The notes under the pieces are model-generated. The model was not told where the DNA came from and did not search any database. It saw only the letters and a list, made by a program, of their open reading frames with translations. A DNA stretch of 64,000 bases from Haloplanus salinus. GTDB taxonomy: Archaea > Halobacteriota > Halobacteria > Halobacteriales > Haloferacaceae. Both the position numbers and the translations under genes were made by a program. Positions 63,488 through 64,000 of the stretch are shown one piece after another (within the stretch, counting starts at the first letter, position 1; the number at the start of each line of letters is the position of its first letter). The stretch spans positions 1,674,001 through 1,738,000 of the forward strand of contig NZ_QPHM01000001.1 in assembly GCF_003336245.1 (NCBI RefSeq), in the 5' to 3' direction.

Positions 63488-63640
63488 ATGGGTAAGAAAT
63501 CGAAGGCGAAGAAGAAGCGCCTCGCAAAGCTGGAGAACCAGAACAGCCGCGTCCCGGCGTGGGTCATGCTCAAGACGGATCGACAGGTGACGCGCAACCC
63601 CAAGCGGCGTAACTGGCGCCGGAACGACACGGACGAATAG
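63488..63640 (+). CDS. rpl39e: Ribosomal protein L39e
   Basis: 50 residues, [50 protein letters not shown]. The basic N-terminus and the [23 protein letters not shown] tail are the eL39 signature. Located in the exit tunnel of the large subunit. Immediately followed by L31e. Confidence 0.97.
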   Translation: MGKKSKAKKKRLAKLENQNSRVPAWVMLKTDRQVTRNPKRRNWRRNDTDE

Positions 63641-63919
63641 ATGAGCGCCAACGACTTCGAGGAGCGCGTCGTCACCGTCCCGCTCCGCGACGCGAAGGCC
63701 GCGCCGTCGAACAAGCAAGCCGACAAGGCGATGTCGCTCGTCCGCGGGCATCTCGCGAAGCATTTCAAGGTCGACGAGAGCGAGGTGCGACTCGATCCCG
63801 GGATCAACGAGGCGATGTGGGCACAGGGGCGTAACAACCCGCCGAGCAAGCTTCGCGTTCGCGCCGCTCGCTTCGTCGAGGACGGGGAACCGACCGTCGA
63901 AGCCGAACTCGCCGACTAA
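63641..63919 (+). CDS. rpl31e: Ribosomal protein L31e
   Basis: 92 residues. [37 protein letters not shown] and [31 protein letters not shown] are the eL31 motifs. It lies directly after the L39e stop (ATG at 63641). Part of the conserved L39e-L31e-aIF-6 cluster. Confidence 0.97.
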   Translation: MSANDFEERVVTVPLRDAKAAPSNKQADKAMSLVRGHLAKHFKVDESEVRLDPGINEAMWAQGRNNPPSKLRVRAARFVEDGEPTVEAELAD

Positions 63920-63920
63920 C

Positions 63921-64000
63921 GTGTTACGCGCCTCCTTCGCCGGCTCGTCCTACGTCGGCGTGTTCGCCCGCACGACGGACGACTGTCTGCTCGTGCGACC
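63921..64000 (+). CDS. eif6: Translation initiation factor aIF-6 (partial, N-terminus)
   Basis: From GTG 63921 the visible 26 residues read [20 protein letters not shown] then DCLLVR, the aIF-6/eIF6 beginning. It is cut by the right edge of the window. aIF-6 binds the large subunit and prevents premature joining. One base separates it from the L31e stop. Confidence 0.92.
   Translation, partial: MLRASFAGSSYVGVFARTTDDCLLVR

Overview
The window comes from a high-GC haloarchaeon (class Halobacteria). The coding sequences are GC-rich and acidic, and the short, near-leaderless 5' regions carry archaeal TATA boxes. Marker genes are archaeal: SRP54, aIF-1A, TBP, thermosome, RNase Z, primase large subunit, Hjc, L39e, L31e and aIF-6. 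Secreted proteins carry twin-arginine or lipobox signals typical of haloarchaea. The order may be Haloferacales, but that is a guess.

Layout. 0-12.8 kb is ordinary chromosome: a partial azf-like dehydrogenase, pterin and flavin-type enzymes, an ABC exporter, tRNA-Val followed by a tRNA-derived tandem repeat, SRP54, an MFS carrier, a split MgtE-type Mg transporter, YjbQ, a gamma-carbonic-anhydrase-like protein and a UPF0200/RNA-binding pair. At 12.82 kb an intron-bearing tRNA-Arg(TCT) opens a probable integrated element of about 5.2 kb (to 18.14 kb). It carries a HUH-type Rep, two exported DUF1102 proteins and a tightly coupled minus-strand operon (antitoxin, RelE-like toxin, winged-helix protein, homing-endonuclease-associated-repeat protein).

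18.3-34.9 kb holds information-processing and metabolic genes: aIF-1A, TyrS, DUF460 protein, RNase Z, RfcC, archaetidylserine decarboxylase, a TAXI-type TRAP transporter operon, a G10 tRNA methyltransferase, TBP, a CPBP protease and HisG. 35-42.7 kb holds two lipoproteins, a deaminase and S-adenosylhomocysteinase that probably act together in the SAM cycle, Hjc, a SWIM protein and PriL. A 480-bp non-coding block made almost entirely of perfect stem-loops separates PriL from RIO1. 43.3-52.4 kb holds RIO1, a KH protein, the thermosome with its promoter, a HemAT aerotaxis transducer, SufS, a DUF424/TPR pair and ThpR.

52.4-63.3 kb is an accessory sensory region. It starts with the ends of an IS1341/TnpB-type element that has no tnpB. 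Then come a KaiC-like double ATPase translationally coupled to a PAS/LOV histidine kinase, a kinase fragment, a 1.8-kb gene-free stretch bounded in part by inverted repeats, a FIST-domain sensor coupled to a frameshifted PAS/GAF histidine kinase, and a frameshifted PemK/MazF-type toxin. The window ends in a ribosomal cluster (L39e-L31e-aIF-6).

The candidates most worth following are the KaiC-like/LOV-kinase operon, the stem-loop array at 42.7-43.2 kb, the coupled toxin-antitoxin/wHTH/HEAR operon in the tRNA-Arg element, and the tRNA-derived 47-bp tandem repeat. All assignments come from reading the sequence and remembered family features; no database was searched.
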